64,000 nt of DNA from Antedon mediterranea (Eukaryota; Echinodermata; Crinoidea; Comatulida; Antedonidae): positions 1,924,001 through 1,988,000 of the forward strand of contig NC_092679.1 in the NCBI RefSeq assembly GCF_964355755.1, written 5' to 3'. Of this stretch, positions 39,016 to 52,544 are shown one piece after another. The position numbers and the translations under genes were made by a program. The notes under the pieces were generated by a model. That model was not told the origin of the DNA, ran no database searches, and worked only from the letters and a program-made list of their open reading frames with translations. Position 1 is the stretch's first letter. Every line of letters starts with the position of its first letter.

Positions 39016-41380
39016 GGCAAAACATCTGACCAATTACTCAAAACCTTGACGCAAAGCTACTACGCAGTAGTTATATAAACAATTACAATCCTGATTATAG
39101 TATTATTATCATTATCATTCCCCTTATCAAAATTAACATCATATTCAATATCAATATCATCAATGTATTCATCATCATTATATCTTTTAAAAATGTTTTT
39201 TTTTAAAATTTATATAAAACGCTGCATACGTACGTACCTTTTTATGGTTTAACATAAAGAATTGTGTACAGACACCATCCTATCACTATCATCATCCTTA
39301 TCAACATCATTGTCATCCATTCATATTTTAAAATCACCAACGTCATATTCAATCGCATACAAATTAGATGAATCTGTTTTTAAGAGCAGTTCAGTTACGT
39401 ATAACATTACCTAATCTTGGTGTTTAAGATGAAATACTGTTTTAAAGACTTTCCAGGGTATTGTTTAGAAAGGTCATAAAGTTTATTAGCGCTTGTATGT
39501 TATTTCTCCTTTATTTTCTACCATTCCCTTTGGAGTTTCCTAGGATTTTAATATCCGGTTAAAGGACTCTTGAGAATAGATATTTATATAGAATAATAAT
39601 TGGTATTTAACTTTATGATTATATGGGTATTATATTTATTTTCATGGAATGAGAAAGAAGGTTTTATTAAGATGCTTTAGACCTTGAGTTATTACTTAAA
39701 GATGCTAAAGATTTTTTTATAAAAATTAAAAGTCAATAAACCAATGTGCAATGAATGAAACACTTCAATGAGTCACCCACCTTATTTGCTATTTTTTTTT
39801 TATTTTATAATTTATACAGTATATAATATCGGTATAATACTCATGGTTTTGCCTTATTATTTCTTAATTTCCTTTAATTTTTGGGAAAAGTAGGGTTAAA
39901 GTTCACAAGTGTATTGACCAGTTGTTAATGACAGTCATTAAACAGAATGATAAGTTATATTATTTCCGTTAAACGGTGCCATATTTAACAGCCGATTACC
40001 CCCACCAGTTTAAACACTAATTTTAACAATATCAAGCATTTCGTAAACAAAAGCATGTCATTATATCACTTGTTGTTCTTATATATTGATATCCCTGTTT
40101 CTTAATTGTCAATTAATCATGCGTTTTTGATTGATTGAGGACTAGGAGGTTAAACCATTGTTGTAAGATGCGTAACAAAAACAATCACGAGCCAGCGATT
40201 ATAGTGTTTTGTCCAGATGTGGTGTTAAAATTATGCCGAGTTGATTGAAAAGTCGTCTATACGTCGCTAAAGACGCCCTAGCGTCTACAACCTTCTGTCA
40301 GTCGTAAAAATCTGCCAATTCCTTAACGCACAATGTGCATGTCGGTGGAAAATGGTTTCCGAGTGTGTGTCGATCTTAACGCTTCAGAGACGGGGAGGGT
40401 ATGGCGGTGTGAAAGGATTTTGAGGGTGTTCATGTTAGAACTAGAGTTATTTTATTTTGATCTAGTTTTCTTATGCACAATATTTTAAAATGGAAGGAAT
40501 ATGATTGAGATGTATTACAAAAATAAAGAAACAAAAACAACGCTCTAATTTGAGATTTAATTTTCTGATATTTTGAATTGTAATGTATGGGATTTTTGTA
40601 TATCAATACTATAGGCCTATATGACCAAATATAATCCCACCCAAATAATTGTTACCAAATTTCATACCCAACAGGCCCATGAGACTATACTCTATAATAT
40701 ACAGTACGGTAATAAGACAACATTGTACCTAAAATTCAAACCATACACAAATGTAAAAAAATATAGTAATTAAAGTAATTCAATACATATTATATTGATA
40801 ATAACTTCTTATTTGTATGTATACAAATTTAAAGAAATTATTCAGAGTTCAAATTCAGTTCACAAATATTTGCATTCGACCTTCAGGTTACAATTAATAA
40901 TTATCTTACCTTCTTGCAAAACATCAACAAACTTAATTATGCTAATTTTATGTAGATTAACATTCTAAAGTGAGGCACAATTATTTTATGTAATTATTTT
41001 ATTAAATTAAACTAATATTTGGGATCATTATAATCCTAATTGAGGTCAAAATTTGTTTTTCATTATTAGTATAGTAATATTACTATTAGTATCATAATGT
41101 AAAATAAAAATAATTTAATAACATAAACTAAAGGGAAAATCGATTAAATATATTTTTATAAAAGCAATTGTAACATGAGATAATCAAGAATTAAAATTTC
41201 AAAATGTAATAAAATATGTGTGAAAAGTAATATAAAATTTCATTAATTTTTATATGAATATATATTTAAAATAATTAGTTATTAGCAAAAAAATTGATAT
41301 ACATATCTTAGAGAAAAAAAGTGTGTAATTGCAACTTAGAAAAAATGGAGGTAATGTGGACAGGAGTAAACAAAATATAA

Positions 41381-41482
41381 AGCTCTGTCCACACTATCAA
41401 ACTTTATGTGACAAAAAAATGTGATGATGTCATATGGTCACATCACACGTGTCAAAATAGTTTTATAGTGTTAGACAGATCT
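41381..41482 (+). mobile_element. MITE family 1, copy 12 (internally deleted)
   Basis: A short copy of 102 bp. The left end is AGCTCTGTCCACACTATCAA, the right end AGTTTTATAGTGTTAGACAG followed by ATCT. The CATATTTGGG modules are missing; only GTGATGATGTCATATGG remains. Confidence 0.85.
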
Positions 41483-42780
41483 TAATAAAGAATATTTATG
41501 ACAAAAAATGTGTACTTATGACAAAAGATGTACAGTTTTGTAATAATTCATAAAAGGTAAAGATGCAAAAATAGACCTTTACTGCTCTCTGTTAAAAGAC
41601 GGCAAGTAAATGTCGTCGAGTAACATTAACATTTCTGCATGTGTCGTGATTTGTTAGCAGCATTCCAGTCTGCCAGATAAACGTGTCACTCTTTACAAAT
41701 GACTACATAGTCTGCACAACAAACCTCGCAATTGATGAGTTGATCTGATGGCCTGTCTCGTAAAAGACGGAGAAAAGCAAAAGAGAGGTTTTAACAGGGA
41801 TTTGTATATTGTTGACATTATAGGTTTAGGTGGTATTTTAAAGGGTTTTGACTTCTTTAGTAAGCTTTGTTTCGAGAGGAAGTATTAATGTTGGTTATTG
41901 TAAAATGACTAGATTTATGAAGAATACTAATTTATGTCTTAATTAAATGTCCCGCAAAGGGTCAGTTGAGGTCAGCCTGAGAAATAATAAGACTGTAAAC
42001 TTATCTGAATTAAATCCTCATCAATTTAAGTATAGAACAGGAGATCTGAATTGAAACATCTTTTACATAAAATTAAAAATTTAGAAGGTCTGGAACGACT
42101 GCGCCCTTATTGGATCTGCTTATGAAGTTTATATGCAAACATTTTTAAAAGAGTCATTTTCGATCTGGGTGTGATTGGTTTAAAATAAGCTGATAATTAA
42201 TTACTCAGTATTTTAATTCTAGTCTCTGAAAATCACATGATCCAATGGAATTGGAATCAATAATAATGTTCAATTAATTAAATAATTCTCAACAACATAA
42301 ATAGTTTTTTTTGTAATTTTAAACTTTTTTTATCGTAATTAATTGTAAATCTGCTAAGAAATTAACTGTGTTTGATTATGAATGTAAAATACAGTACTTT
42401 TCTTATTACGCGATGTAAGTATACCCTTTTAGTTGCCTTGACGATGTATTACCTGGATGAGTCGTCTGCTCAATTTTATAGGGGGCAGTATTTGTTTTTG
42501 TGCATTTCATGGCAATTAAATTGGACAAAGCTTTTAACATTTAAGACGTAAAATGATATAGTCACCATTTACGATAAAGCGGTATTTAATTAATAGTTTG
42601 TAACGATCCAAGTGCAGGCAATTAGTATTAAAATGGTTTAAGTGTTACGGCAAGTGTGTAATTATTAAAAATAAATTTCAAAATACTGATTCTTTGAAGT
42701 TTAAATGCATTTATTTTTTAACCAGGTACAATACTGTATGTGCTGGTAGTTGATGTTGTTGATTTTCCCTATTCTTAGTT

Positions 42781-42883
42781 GTTCCCAAATATGGAAATGA
42801 TATTCCCAAATATGGTAGTGATATGACATCATCATGTCTATATATGGGCACATCACATTAAGTTTGATAGTGTGGACAGAGCT
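42781..42883 (-). mobile_element. MITE family 1, copy 13 (left-truncated)
   Basis: It begins within two tandem TTCCCAAATATGG(T)A modules and ends AAGTTTGATAGTGTGGACAG followed by AGCT. The left terminal repeat is absent. Confidence 0.85.
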
Positions 42884-43693
42884 TTAGCAGTGTGATATCA
42901 TATAGGGCCAGATACTGAACTTCAAAGTCTGGCCAGGAACTTGTGGTTTATTTGATGATGTCTGTTAAGCAACTTCTACAGTATGTATCCCTTGAGTTTA
43001 TTTAATGTAGTGGTAAACCATTTATTTTGCAATACCTGGAGTCTACTAACTAGATTTTATGTTTATATGTTTTGCACAGGCATGTATCATACAGTTATTT
43101 ATAACCTTTGTAACATTTTTGGAGTTGGGCATAACCTGTGTCATACAGGTGAATTGTAACCTGTTAAAAATATTTGGAGTGCGGGCATACCAAGAACCAA
43201 AGTGTAGTGTGTCAATCGGTAACCACATGCTGGTAGATCATTGACAATTATTCCATATTTGTGAATGCACTTGTACAATGAAACGTTGCAACAAAAAAAG
43301 TTTAAAAGCAATTTATCCGTAGTTTCCAGTTTATTTCTAAAGATAAATACACATTGTTTACATGGCATTGGTATTTATAATACACTAATTTAAAGAAAAC
43401 CTGTACAACAATTCGTTCCATTATGTACATTGAAATCTGCAAATCCTACAAAATGAACCTTTAAAAGCACACCTTGTTTAATTCTCTGTAGATGCATTGT
43501 ATTTTTGTGATGATTTCTGGTCATGGCATTGAGATTGTAATTTAGATGTATTTATAGTTAAATTACATTATTTCCTTGTATAGTGGTGGGATTAGTATAA
43601 CACACAGTACCAACATTGGATGTGACCCTGAACAGAAACTGTACCACTTTAAAAGAAAGCAAAAGCTTGTTAAAGTGATCTTCTCATATGGAT

Positions 43694-43815
43694 GGAATCA
43701 GTGGCGTATACACATAGGGAGGGAAAAGGTTTAGCACTCCTGACGCTGGGTAGTTGCATTGAGCTGCTCATGCTCCGGGCTCTTTAAGCGCTGGAGCCCC
43801 CAAGTTTGGCTAGTG
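43694..43815 (+). repeat. Possible dispersed repeat fragment starting CAGTGGCGTA
   Basis: It begins CAGTGGCGTATACACATAGG and is clearly more GC-rich than its surroundings up to about 43810. CAGTGGCGTA is a common left end of DNA-transposon remnants in animals. I did not find the matching right end. Confidence 0.25.
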
Positions 43816-44216
43816 AGTGCTCATCTCTATGTAATTCATTATGCAAACTGAGTCTCTTTTTTTATTGACTGACCCACAACAGTTCTTGGGCATAACCCTA
43901 CTCCCCAAATGCATTCTGATTCAATGTTAAAAGGTTTTGAGCTTCTGCTATTATCTATTGGCAACAGACTGGTTGAATACAGTATGCTTTGAGATCTTGT
44001 TGTTCCGTCTCCCTTTTCTGTAATTAAATTTCATGGCCTACATTCTCGTGTCTTGTACTATATACATATTAATGTGCCATTTAGTTTAAAGTGCGCAAGC
44101 TGATTACGTACAACAATAAATCATCTGAAACGATTACGAAAAATCAATATTTCTAATTAAATGGCTATACTAATTAAGTGACTTTCAAATATCTGCTATA
44201 CATGAAGATACTAGAG

Positions 44217-46576
44217 TTAAATCCATAAGGACTGAATGCACATACTAGAATTTATCCATGAGGACTGACTGAACATGCTGGAATTAATCCATAAGGACTG
44301 AATGAACATACTGAAATTAATCCATAAGGACTGAATGAACATGCTGGAATTAATCCATGAGGACTGAATGAACATACTGGAATTAATCCATGAGGACTGA
44401 CTGAACATACTAGAATTAATCCATGAGGACTGAATGAACATACTGGAATTAATCCATGAGGACTGACTGAACATACTGGAATTAATCCATAAGGACTGAC
44501 TGAACATACTGGAATTGATCCATAAGGACTGACTGAACATACTGGAATTTATCCATAAGGACTGACTGAACATACTGGAATTAATCCATGAGGACTGACT
44601 GAACATACTGGAATTAATCCATGAGGACTGACTGAACATACTGGAATTAATCCATAAGGACTGACTGAACATACTGGAATTAATCCATGAGGACTGACTG
44701 AACATACTGGAATTAATCCATGAGGACTGACTGAACATACTGGAATTAATCCATAAGGACTGACTGAACATACTAGAATTAATCCATGAGGACTGACTGA
44801 ACATACTAGAATTAATCCATGAGGACTGACTGAACATACTGGAATTAATCCATGAGGACTGACTGAACATGCTGGAATTAATCCATAAGGACTGACTGAA
44901 CATGCTGGAATTAATCCATGAGGACTGACTGAACATACTAGAATTAATCCATGAGGACTGACTGAACATGCTGGAATTAATCCATGAGGACTGAATGAAC
45001 ATGCTGGAATTAATCCATAAGGACTGAATGAACATACTGGAATTAATCCATGAGGACTGACTGAACATACTGGAATTAATCCATGAGGACTGACTGAACA
45101 TACTGGAATTAATCCATGAGGACTGACTGAACATGCTGGAATTAATCCATAAGGACTGACTGAACATGCTGGAATTAATCCATGAGGACTGACTGAACAT
45201 ACTAGAATTAATCCATGAGGACTGACTGAACATGCTGGAATTAATCCATGAGGACTGAATGAACATGCTGGAATTAATCCATAAGGACTGAATGAACATA
45301 CTGGAATTAATCCATGAGGACTGACTGAACATGCTGGAATTAATCCATGAGGACTGACTGAACATACTAGAATTAATCCATGAGGACTGACTGAACATGC
45401 TGGAATTAATCCATGAGGACTGACTGAACATACTGGAATTAATCCATGAGGACTGACTGAACATGCTGGAATTAATCCATAAGGACTGACTGAACATGCT
45501 GGAATTAATCCATGAGGACTGACTGAACATGCTGGAATTAATCCATAAGGACTGACTGAACATGCTGGAATTAATCCATGAGGACTGACTGAACATACTG
45601 GAATTAATCCATAAGGACTGACTGAACATACTGGAATTAATCCATAAGGACTGACTGAACATACTGGAATTAATCCATAAGGACTGACTGAACATACTGG
45701 AATTAATCCATGAGGACTGACTGAACATGCTGGAATTAATCCATGAGGACTGACTGAACATACTGGAATTAATCCATAAGGACTGACTGAACATACTGGA
45801 ATTAATCCATAAGGACTGACTGAACATACTGGAATTAATCCATAAGGACTGAATGAACATGCTGGAATTAATCCATGAGGACTGACTGAACATGCTGGAA
45901 TTAATCCATGAGGACTGAATGAACATACTGGAATTAATCCATGAGGACTGACTGAACATACTGGAATTAATCCATGAGGACTGACTGAACATACTGGAAT
46001 TAATCCATGAGGACTGACTGAACATACTGGAATTAATCCATGAGGACTGACTGAACATACTGGAATTAATCCATGAGGACTGACTGAACATGCTGGAATT
46101 AATCCATAAGGACTGACTGAACATGCTGGAATTAATCCATGAGGACTGACTGAACATGCTGGAATTAATCCATAAGGACTGACTGAACATACTGGAATTA
46201 ATCCATGAGGACTGAATGAACATACTGGAATTAATCCATGAGGACTGAATGAACATGCTGGAATTAATCCATAAGGACTGACTGAACATGCTGGAATTAA
46301 TCCATGAGGACTGAATGAACATACTGGAATTAATCCATAAGGACTGACTGAACATACTGGAATTAATCCATGAGGACTGACTGAACATGCTGGAATTAAT
46401 CCATAAGGACTGACTGAACATGCTGGAATTAATCCATGAGGACTGACTGAACATGCTGGAATTAATCCATAAGGACTGAATGAACATACTAGAATTAATC
46501 CATGAGGACTGACTGAACATACTAGAATTAATCCATGAGGACTGACTGAACATGCTGGAATTAATCCATGAGGACT
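44217..46576. repeat. 33-bp minisatellite, about 71 copies
   Basis: A head-to-tail array of about 2.36 kb. The unit contains AATTAATCCATGAGGACTGA followed by CTGAACATACTGG. Variation is concentrated at a few positions: CCATGAGG/CCATAAGG, GACTGACTG/GACTGAATG, CATACTGG/CATGCTGG/CATACTAG. Indels are nearly absent. Because 33 is a multiple of three and one minus frame lacks a stop, the array gives a 778-codon open frame of repeated MFSQSSWINSS; there is no unique sequence, splice context or family match, so I do not call a gene. A run of eight variant units (264 bp) is repeated in the same order (about 44836-45099 and 45100-45363). Confidence 0.95.
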
Positions 46577-47955
46577 AAAGGGAAATGTTATGAGAACTGG
46601 ATATTAACATACTGGAAGAAATTAGTCCACTAGATAAACAAGTATTTTCGTCTTTTAAATTTGCTTAATAAAAAAAGATTTTTTTTCTGAAGTAAGTTTT
46701 GTATTAGTTTTTTTCACTTGTGTAAAAATAATTAAAATGCAGGTCGAAAGTCAGTGAACTAAATTAAAACCTACTGATGGTTGAAATGGAGTTAATTTAA
46801 ATAGGTTAGTACTGTATTTCTTCCATTGAGTGTAACATTTCCCTTTAAGTGGGATATCAAAACAGGATAAAACAAACAATTTGTGGAAATAGGATTTAAC
46901 TTCTTTCACCTATTGATGTTTATTCTATAACAATTCTTTATTTAAACAGTTGGAAGTGGACTACATAGTTATATTGTTGTTTGTTTATGCCATAGATACC
47001 GTTACCTTCTTTTGCAAACATGTACTGTACAATAAAACATCCCTATGATTGTAATGGACTAGTCTATTTGTTGAGGCTACAGTCACAATTGGTATGATTA
47101 CATACTTAATGCTTCAGTAGCAATGGTCTTCCTGGCCTTTTAACATTGTTACAACCAGATATAGGTGCTTTACCTCATTTTTTTTAAACGCATACTTCTT
47201 GGATAAAATTTAGGATTTATTTTGTTGAAGAAATAAACAAACATGGTAAGTACCTTTTATAATAATATTGTATTAAGAACTATAGTTATCAATAAACGGT
47301 TGTTAAAAATACTGAATTATAATATGTGATATTTTTAAGTAGTTTTGGAATGTTTGTTAATTGTCTTAAAGTAAGAAATGTTTTTCAGTTTAAGATTGTT
47401 CGTTAAGAGAAGACTTCAAAGATAACTAGCAACCAGTTTTCGGTTCACATTCTCTGTCCATCACTGCACAGTAGTGTTATTATAAAACATTTGAGTATTT
47501 TCTCTTTCATCACTTCACAAAACCCACAAAATGCCTGTCAAATAAATTATTACAAATTGCAGTTTAGTTATTTTGTCTTTTAAATACTCTTTGAACTTTT
47601 GTATATCCTGACACTGAATGTGCTGCTGTTGGACTGTTTGTTGTCTAGACTAGCATGATGTATTACTGTTTGGTTAGTAAATAATGGTGCAAGAATGAGC
47701 ACTTTACATACTACTCCAGGAAATTGTGTAAAATGTTTGTCAAAAACCATCTTATATTTAACCAACTTAAGTGTACACTAGATTAGATGTTTCTCTACTA
47801 GTACTAATGTTCCTTGAATTAAAAACTTGGGGTCCATTTTGTTACAACCCATGAACACACACCATAAAGTTAGATTGTTGAAGAATAAATACAGATTCCA
47901 GTATAGTGCTCTAGATAGATGTAGGGGAAAGTTGAAACTTAATAAACATATTTGA

Positions 47956-48074
47956 AGCTCCGTTTACACTATCAAACTATGACAAAAAATGTTTGATGTG
48001 CCCAAATATGGTAGTGATATGCCCAAATGTGGTAGTGAACTGATGTCATCTTGTCCATGGGCACATCACATTTG
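47956..48074 (-). mobile_element. MITE family 1, copy 14 (right-truncated)
   Basis: The left end AGCTCCGTTTACACTATCAA is present. Two GCCCAAATATGGTAGTGATA-like modules follow. The sequence leaves the family after GGGCACATCACATTTG, so the right terminal repeat is lost. Confidence 0.85.
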
Positions 48075-49483
48075 AAAAATCATGACACGACACAAACTTT
48101 CACTAAAGAAGTCATACTGTAAGATGCTAGTAACCATCAAAGTTGTCATCACATCAGCCAAACCTCTGGTGTACAACAGCTGCCTTGATTTCCTATGCAG
48201 AGATGTTTTCTTTTGATTACGGGTATATAGACTTTTAAAAAAGTTAAGCAATCACCCTTCCTCATGAATAAAAATCCAATCCAATATCATAGATGATACA
48301 AAGTTTGTTGTTACTAGTTGCATCTTTCTTTACATTAAAAATTTAAAACAATTTTTAAAAATTCACAGACCTTAACGCCACCTCTAAATAAATGTAAATG
48401 TTAACAACATATAAACAATATGTTTTGTTTCATATTGAAATACAATTTACACTATTAAAGTTTAGTACAATAGATAGATAACATGCAGTAGTATAAAAAC
48501 TTTTGTAATACTAATAAAAGCCATATTTAATATTAATAATGATTTATTTAATAGATGGCAACCTTATGGCTATCTAAATATTTGTGGGATCATAATTTTC
48601 TTTAACAATAACAGCCTGTATTTAAAAAATGATAAATACTAATCGTATGTGCTAGCTATGATATTATATTATTCCTGGATATATATAAAGATTCGTGTGT
48701 AGTAATAAATCTATCTACACAAAAGGACTGACTACATTACAATATTACTATATTAACCCATACATTTATTTGTGAACTAATATCTTGCCTATGATTAACC
48801 CTACACATATTTTAACATACAAATTATTCACTACCAAAGTAAACATTGACATTAATTACATAACATTTAATTATTAGTTACTCTCCAAGCAAGTCAAGTA
48901 CCTTGTACATTGTAATAGAAAATAATATTATAATACCGTATGATGTATAGGCCTTGATTTGTTGGGAGTTCAGTGAATTGTAATGAATTTTAAGGATGAT
49001 TTGCAGTTAGCCCATGGAGAAATAAGCTGTCCTCAAGAGGATTGTTAGCCCTACAGGCAAAGGAAGTGTAGGCACTTTAATTTGCTAGCCCTAGGGGCAA
49101 AGTGCATAGGAAGTTGTAGATTTTATTGCCTATATACAACTGACATATTCATTAACACCTATTCTTGTTTAAATACTTTTTTAAGTTTAATGGTTATAGT
49201 ATTTACAAAGTGACAATAACAGGATATCCTGAAATAGCACTCTTTTTATAGGTCTGGTGTTCTTTAAAGTACTATACTGTAGGCCTACTTGTTTTTATAT
49301 TAACTACTGTATTGTGATTGTACTATCAATACATTATAGTAAACTTATCATTCATTATCTATTTTATAGTAAGGTTGTGCACTATTCTGGTCATAAGATT
49401 CTTAAGTAAAAAAAAGAAAGAATAATATTGAACTTGGTCTCTTGGATTTGAAGGCAGATCCACCTAAAATTAGGCAAAAGATG

Positions 49484-49580
49484 GGACATCAGATTAAATT
49501 CAGCACCTCATTTTAGTTGTCTTCCCCTCCCCCCTGCTATTTCTCCTCTATTTCAAAATCCTGGATCTGGCGCTTACAGG
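49484..49580 (-). repeat. Dispersed repeat family 3, copy 3 (inverted)
   Basis: Read on the minus strand: AGATCCAGGATTTTGAAATA, then CTGAATTTAATCTGATGTCC and CATCTTTTGCC, in the same order as copy 1. The ends are cut or diverged. Confidence 0.65.
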
Positions 49581-49934
49581 ACTAAAATTCATTTTGTTGT
49601 TATTACAAGTACGTAAAAACTATTCTTTCTTAAAGTTAAATTGTAGTATTAATCTGTATAATGGGGACTTTCTATTAGTTATCTAAATGTGATCTTAATT
49701 GTAATAATAATTCCATTTTTACTCTGAATATTACTAGTTTTTTGTGGTGAACTTTCTGTAGTTCATGTAAAGGTTGTTGGCACAATTCTAAAAGCTTCGT
49801 TCCACTCGAGTTAATAACATTTACAATAATTACTTTAATTAATCATTAGTATCTACATATAATTATATCAAAGTTGTAATTTATTGGAAAGTTTGAGTAA
49901 TCAACAGATAATATATTTGTATGTACTGTATCTG

Positions 49935-50080
49935 ACCGAGTATAATCCCATGGGCCTATAGGTACAAAATTGAGCAAAATTTAGAAGAAGGGATTATACT
50001 GGGATTGTATCAACAGTGGATTTACCAAAGTCTTGAATGAAGTTATCCTTCATGCGAGCGCATGGGATTACACTCGTACG
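49935..50080. mobile_element. Short inverted-repeat element, about 146 bp
   Basis: The left end CCGAGTATAATCCCATG is matched at the right by CATGGGATTACACTCG, with one or two mismatches. The interior holds a second GGGATTATACTGGGATT phrase. No coding capacity. A related but weaker phrase (CAAATATAATCCCACCC) occurs near 40626. Confidence 0.6.
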
Positions 50081-50604
50081 GTAGAGATCTATAGAGCCAC
50101 TTCTTATATTTATTATTATCTTGTAAAGAAGCCTGAATCAAACTAGGTCAGCAGTCAGATATACAACTGTTTAAATGTCAACTTTAACCTTTACATGATA
50201 TTTTGAAAAATACACTGTTTAAAATTTTCTCACCATATGGCCAGAATAGCTGATAAAAAAAGCAATGAAAATAGGATGAGTTCATTTAATGCTAAAGTTG
50301 TAGATTTACGTTTTTGTTGAGATGGATTTTATACAAAGCGCAATATACAGTACTTTCATAAATATACTTACCACAATTTCAAGAACATCCATTCTTTGGT
50401 CCCCCCGGGGGTTTCACAGTCTGCATCTTCTGCCAAAAGTCCCTTTGGTAGTGTACACCTTTGAAATTGAGATTACTGTAGTTAGCTAGTTATGTACTGT
50501 GGCAAGCTATATTAACCTGAACACAAAAACCCCTAGGATTTATATTAATCAACCATTAAACCACTTGATCTCTTTTTAGTTTTTATTCATTGTTTTAAAT
50601 AAAA

Positions 50605-50709
50605 TTCTTGTTTTGAGTAAACTTCTTGTTTTTGGTAAACTTCTTGTTTTTCGGTAAACTTCTTGTTTTTCGGTAAACTTCTTGTTTTTCGGTAAACTTC
50701 TTGTTTTTG
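50605..50709. repeat. 19-bp tandem array, about 5-6 copies
   Basis: Units of TTCTTGTTTTTCGGTAAAC run head to tail. The first two have diverged (TTTTGAGTAAAC, TTTTTGGTAAAC) and the next three are identical. Confidence 0.92.
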
Positions 50710-52544
50710 TCAATTGGTTATAGAAACTGCTAGAAGCACTTAATGATTACCTTGTCTAGTCATTTATAGTTAAATTCTTTATGACATTTAGTAGAAAGTT
50801 ACCAAGTACCCAATTAAGTGACTATTAATACAAGCATATAAAATCCATTAGTAGTTCTTCTTCGTAATCGTAAAATGATTAAATCTTTAAATTATGTTTA
50901 TATTAAGTTTCAATTAAAGAGCTTAACCTTTTTGTTAAGTATAATGAATTTCGTCAGAGTTGTAAAACCCGAGCACCGCAAAAGCTTTATTGATAAATCC
51001 TTTGTAAGACAATTTAAAATAATAATTAGCCAAGACGAACTGTTATAAACAATTGGTATTTATTATCTATTGCTCAACAGATTTAGAAATTCTTTCCCTT
51101 TCAATCAAATAATGGAATGCCATTTCTGAGAATTTTCAAAGTATATGGACAAATTAACAATTAAATCCAAACATAAGTTAAAAGAGATCTATCTATTTGT
51201 TTCTTTACTGTAATGGTATTTAAGTCTACCTTGGATCGATGACTCACTAACTAATCCTTAGAATGCAAGAATATATGTTACACTCAACCTCGGTTTAAAA
51301 TACAATCATTCGTCTCATTGTCGGTAATAAAAAAAAACGTGGATAACAATCGTCTTGAATAAATGCCTCAATTGTAAATGTCTTTAATTCTATTCTTTTA
51401 TTATCTACCTTTTTATTTAAATTGTTTGTTTCTTGTTCAAGGATCCCACTTACCTGTTTTAATACCTGTTTAATTACATCAGCCCAACTGTACAGAATGT
51501 CAGAGTATTTAGCAAACGTCACCTGTTAAATAATTAAGAGGTGTTGTGACCTTCAGATCACAATAATCACACAATGTTCTTATTTCTGTGTGTAAATTAC
51601 ATAAAATACATTTATTTGTCATTAAACATTTTTTAAATATCGAAAGATACAATAGTGGGCAGGAATTTTAACTCTCAAAATTTATTTAAATAATAGGAAA
51701 ATAGCGCTTAAAAAAGAAAATTGTTTCAACTCCATCATGGGGTTTTTATCAATTCCAATGAAGAAATTATAAAAATTACTAATTATGTTACTCAAATCAA
51801 GGGCCAGAATTATATTTATATTTAAATCAATTTCATCTTATACTGAACAGGTAATGATATTGAAATTTATAACTATGATTTTTATCCAAGATAGGGCATA
51901 CTTCCATTTCAAACAAATTGATATTTATATGACTAGCAAACAAGCCACATAAATTACCTAGTTCAAACTTGCATTTGTGGTTGGCGCTAGATTAAATACA
52001 CGTACACCAGATTGTCACATTGTTCGGTGGGTTATAAAGCAGGCCTTGTTTGATGAAGGGTGAGAGTCTGTTGTTTTGTGGTTTTATTGTTGTTGTTATT
52101 TAATTCTGGAATACAGAAAGGATGTGTACAGATGATAAAAAGTTGAATTACATCATCTGTGCCATCATAACAAGTCTTTGTAGTAATCAGTATGTGTACT
52201 GTACATTATTACTCACCATAGTCATTTATAGTGTGACAATCTGTGTTATACTATGTGTTTACATATTTACTATTATATTTATGTCAACTTCATCACTGCT
52301 TACTTGATGCAATAAAGGAAATAAATAAATAAATAAGTAAATCTCTGTGACTTTAAAATGTCCCTTTATTGATGAAGTATTTGAAAAATAATTGTACAAT
52401 TACAAGAACCTACAGTAGGTGTTTAGTAAGATTCAATTGTATGTATGCTCCTGCAGTGTAATACTAATAGAATAAGATTGTGAAACCAATGAACTTAAGG
52501 GCCTGTTCAGACCTACGGAGTTATGCTTTCATATTGTACGCCTT

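Larger units (their letters stand above)
30645..44210. other. Intron segment, very AT-rich in the middle
   Basis: No gene is seen. The stretch from about 38380 to 42700 is especially AT-rich with short A and T runs. 39100-39340 has loose ATCATT/ATCAAT low-complexity sequence. 34665-34695 is an alternating AT tract. Listed elements: the 86-bp duplication, several MITEs and a SINE. Confidence 0.5.

Noticed and set aside
44217-46553. A 778-codon minus-strand open frame of MFSQSSWINSS repeats, which could pass for a repetitive secreted or structural protein.
   Set aside because: It is wholly made of the 33-bp minisatellite, with no unique start, end, signal peptide or splice context. A period divisible by three with one stop-free frame explains it.
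44250-46570. Hammerhead-ribozyme-like CTGA motifs in the 33-bp unit.
   Set aside because: The required CTGANGA plus GAAA core pair and stems are not present in the unit.
44217-46576. A CRISPR-like array of regularly spaced repeats.
   Set aside because: The units abut directly with no unique spacers, and the setting is a eukaryotic intron.
52122-52307. A 61-codon hydrophobic frame followed by AATAAA-like signals, possibly a small membrane protein.
   Set aside because: There is no recognisable domain, AT-rich sequence favours hydrophobic random frames, and the AAATAAATAAA tail fits a degraded retroposon end.
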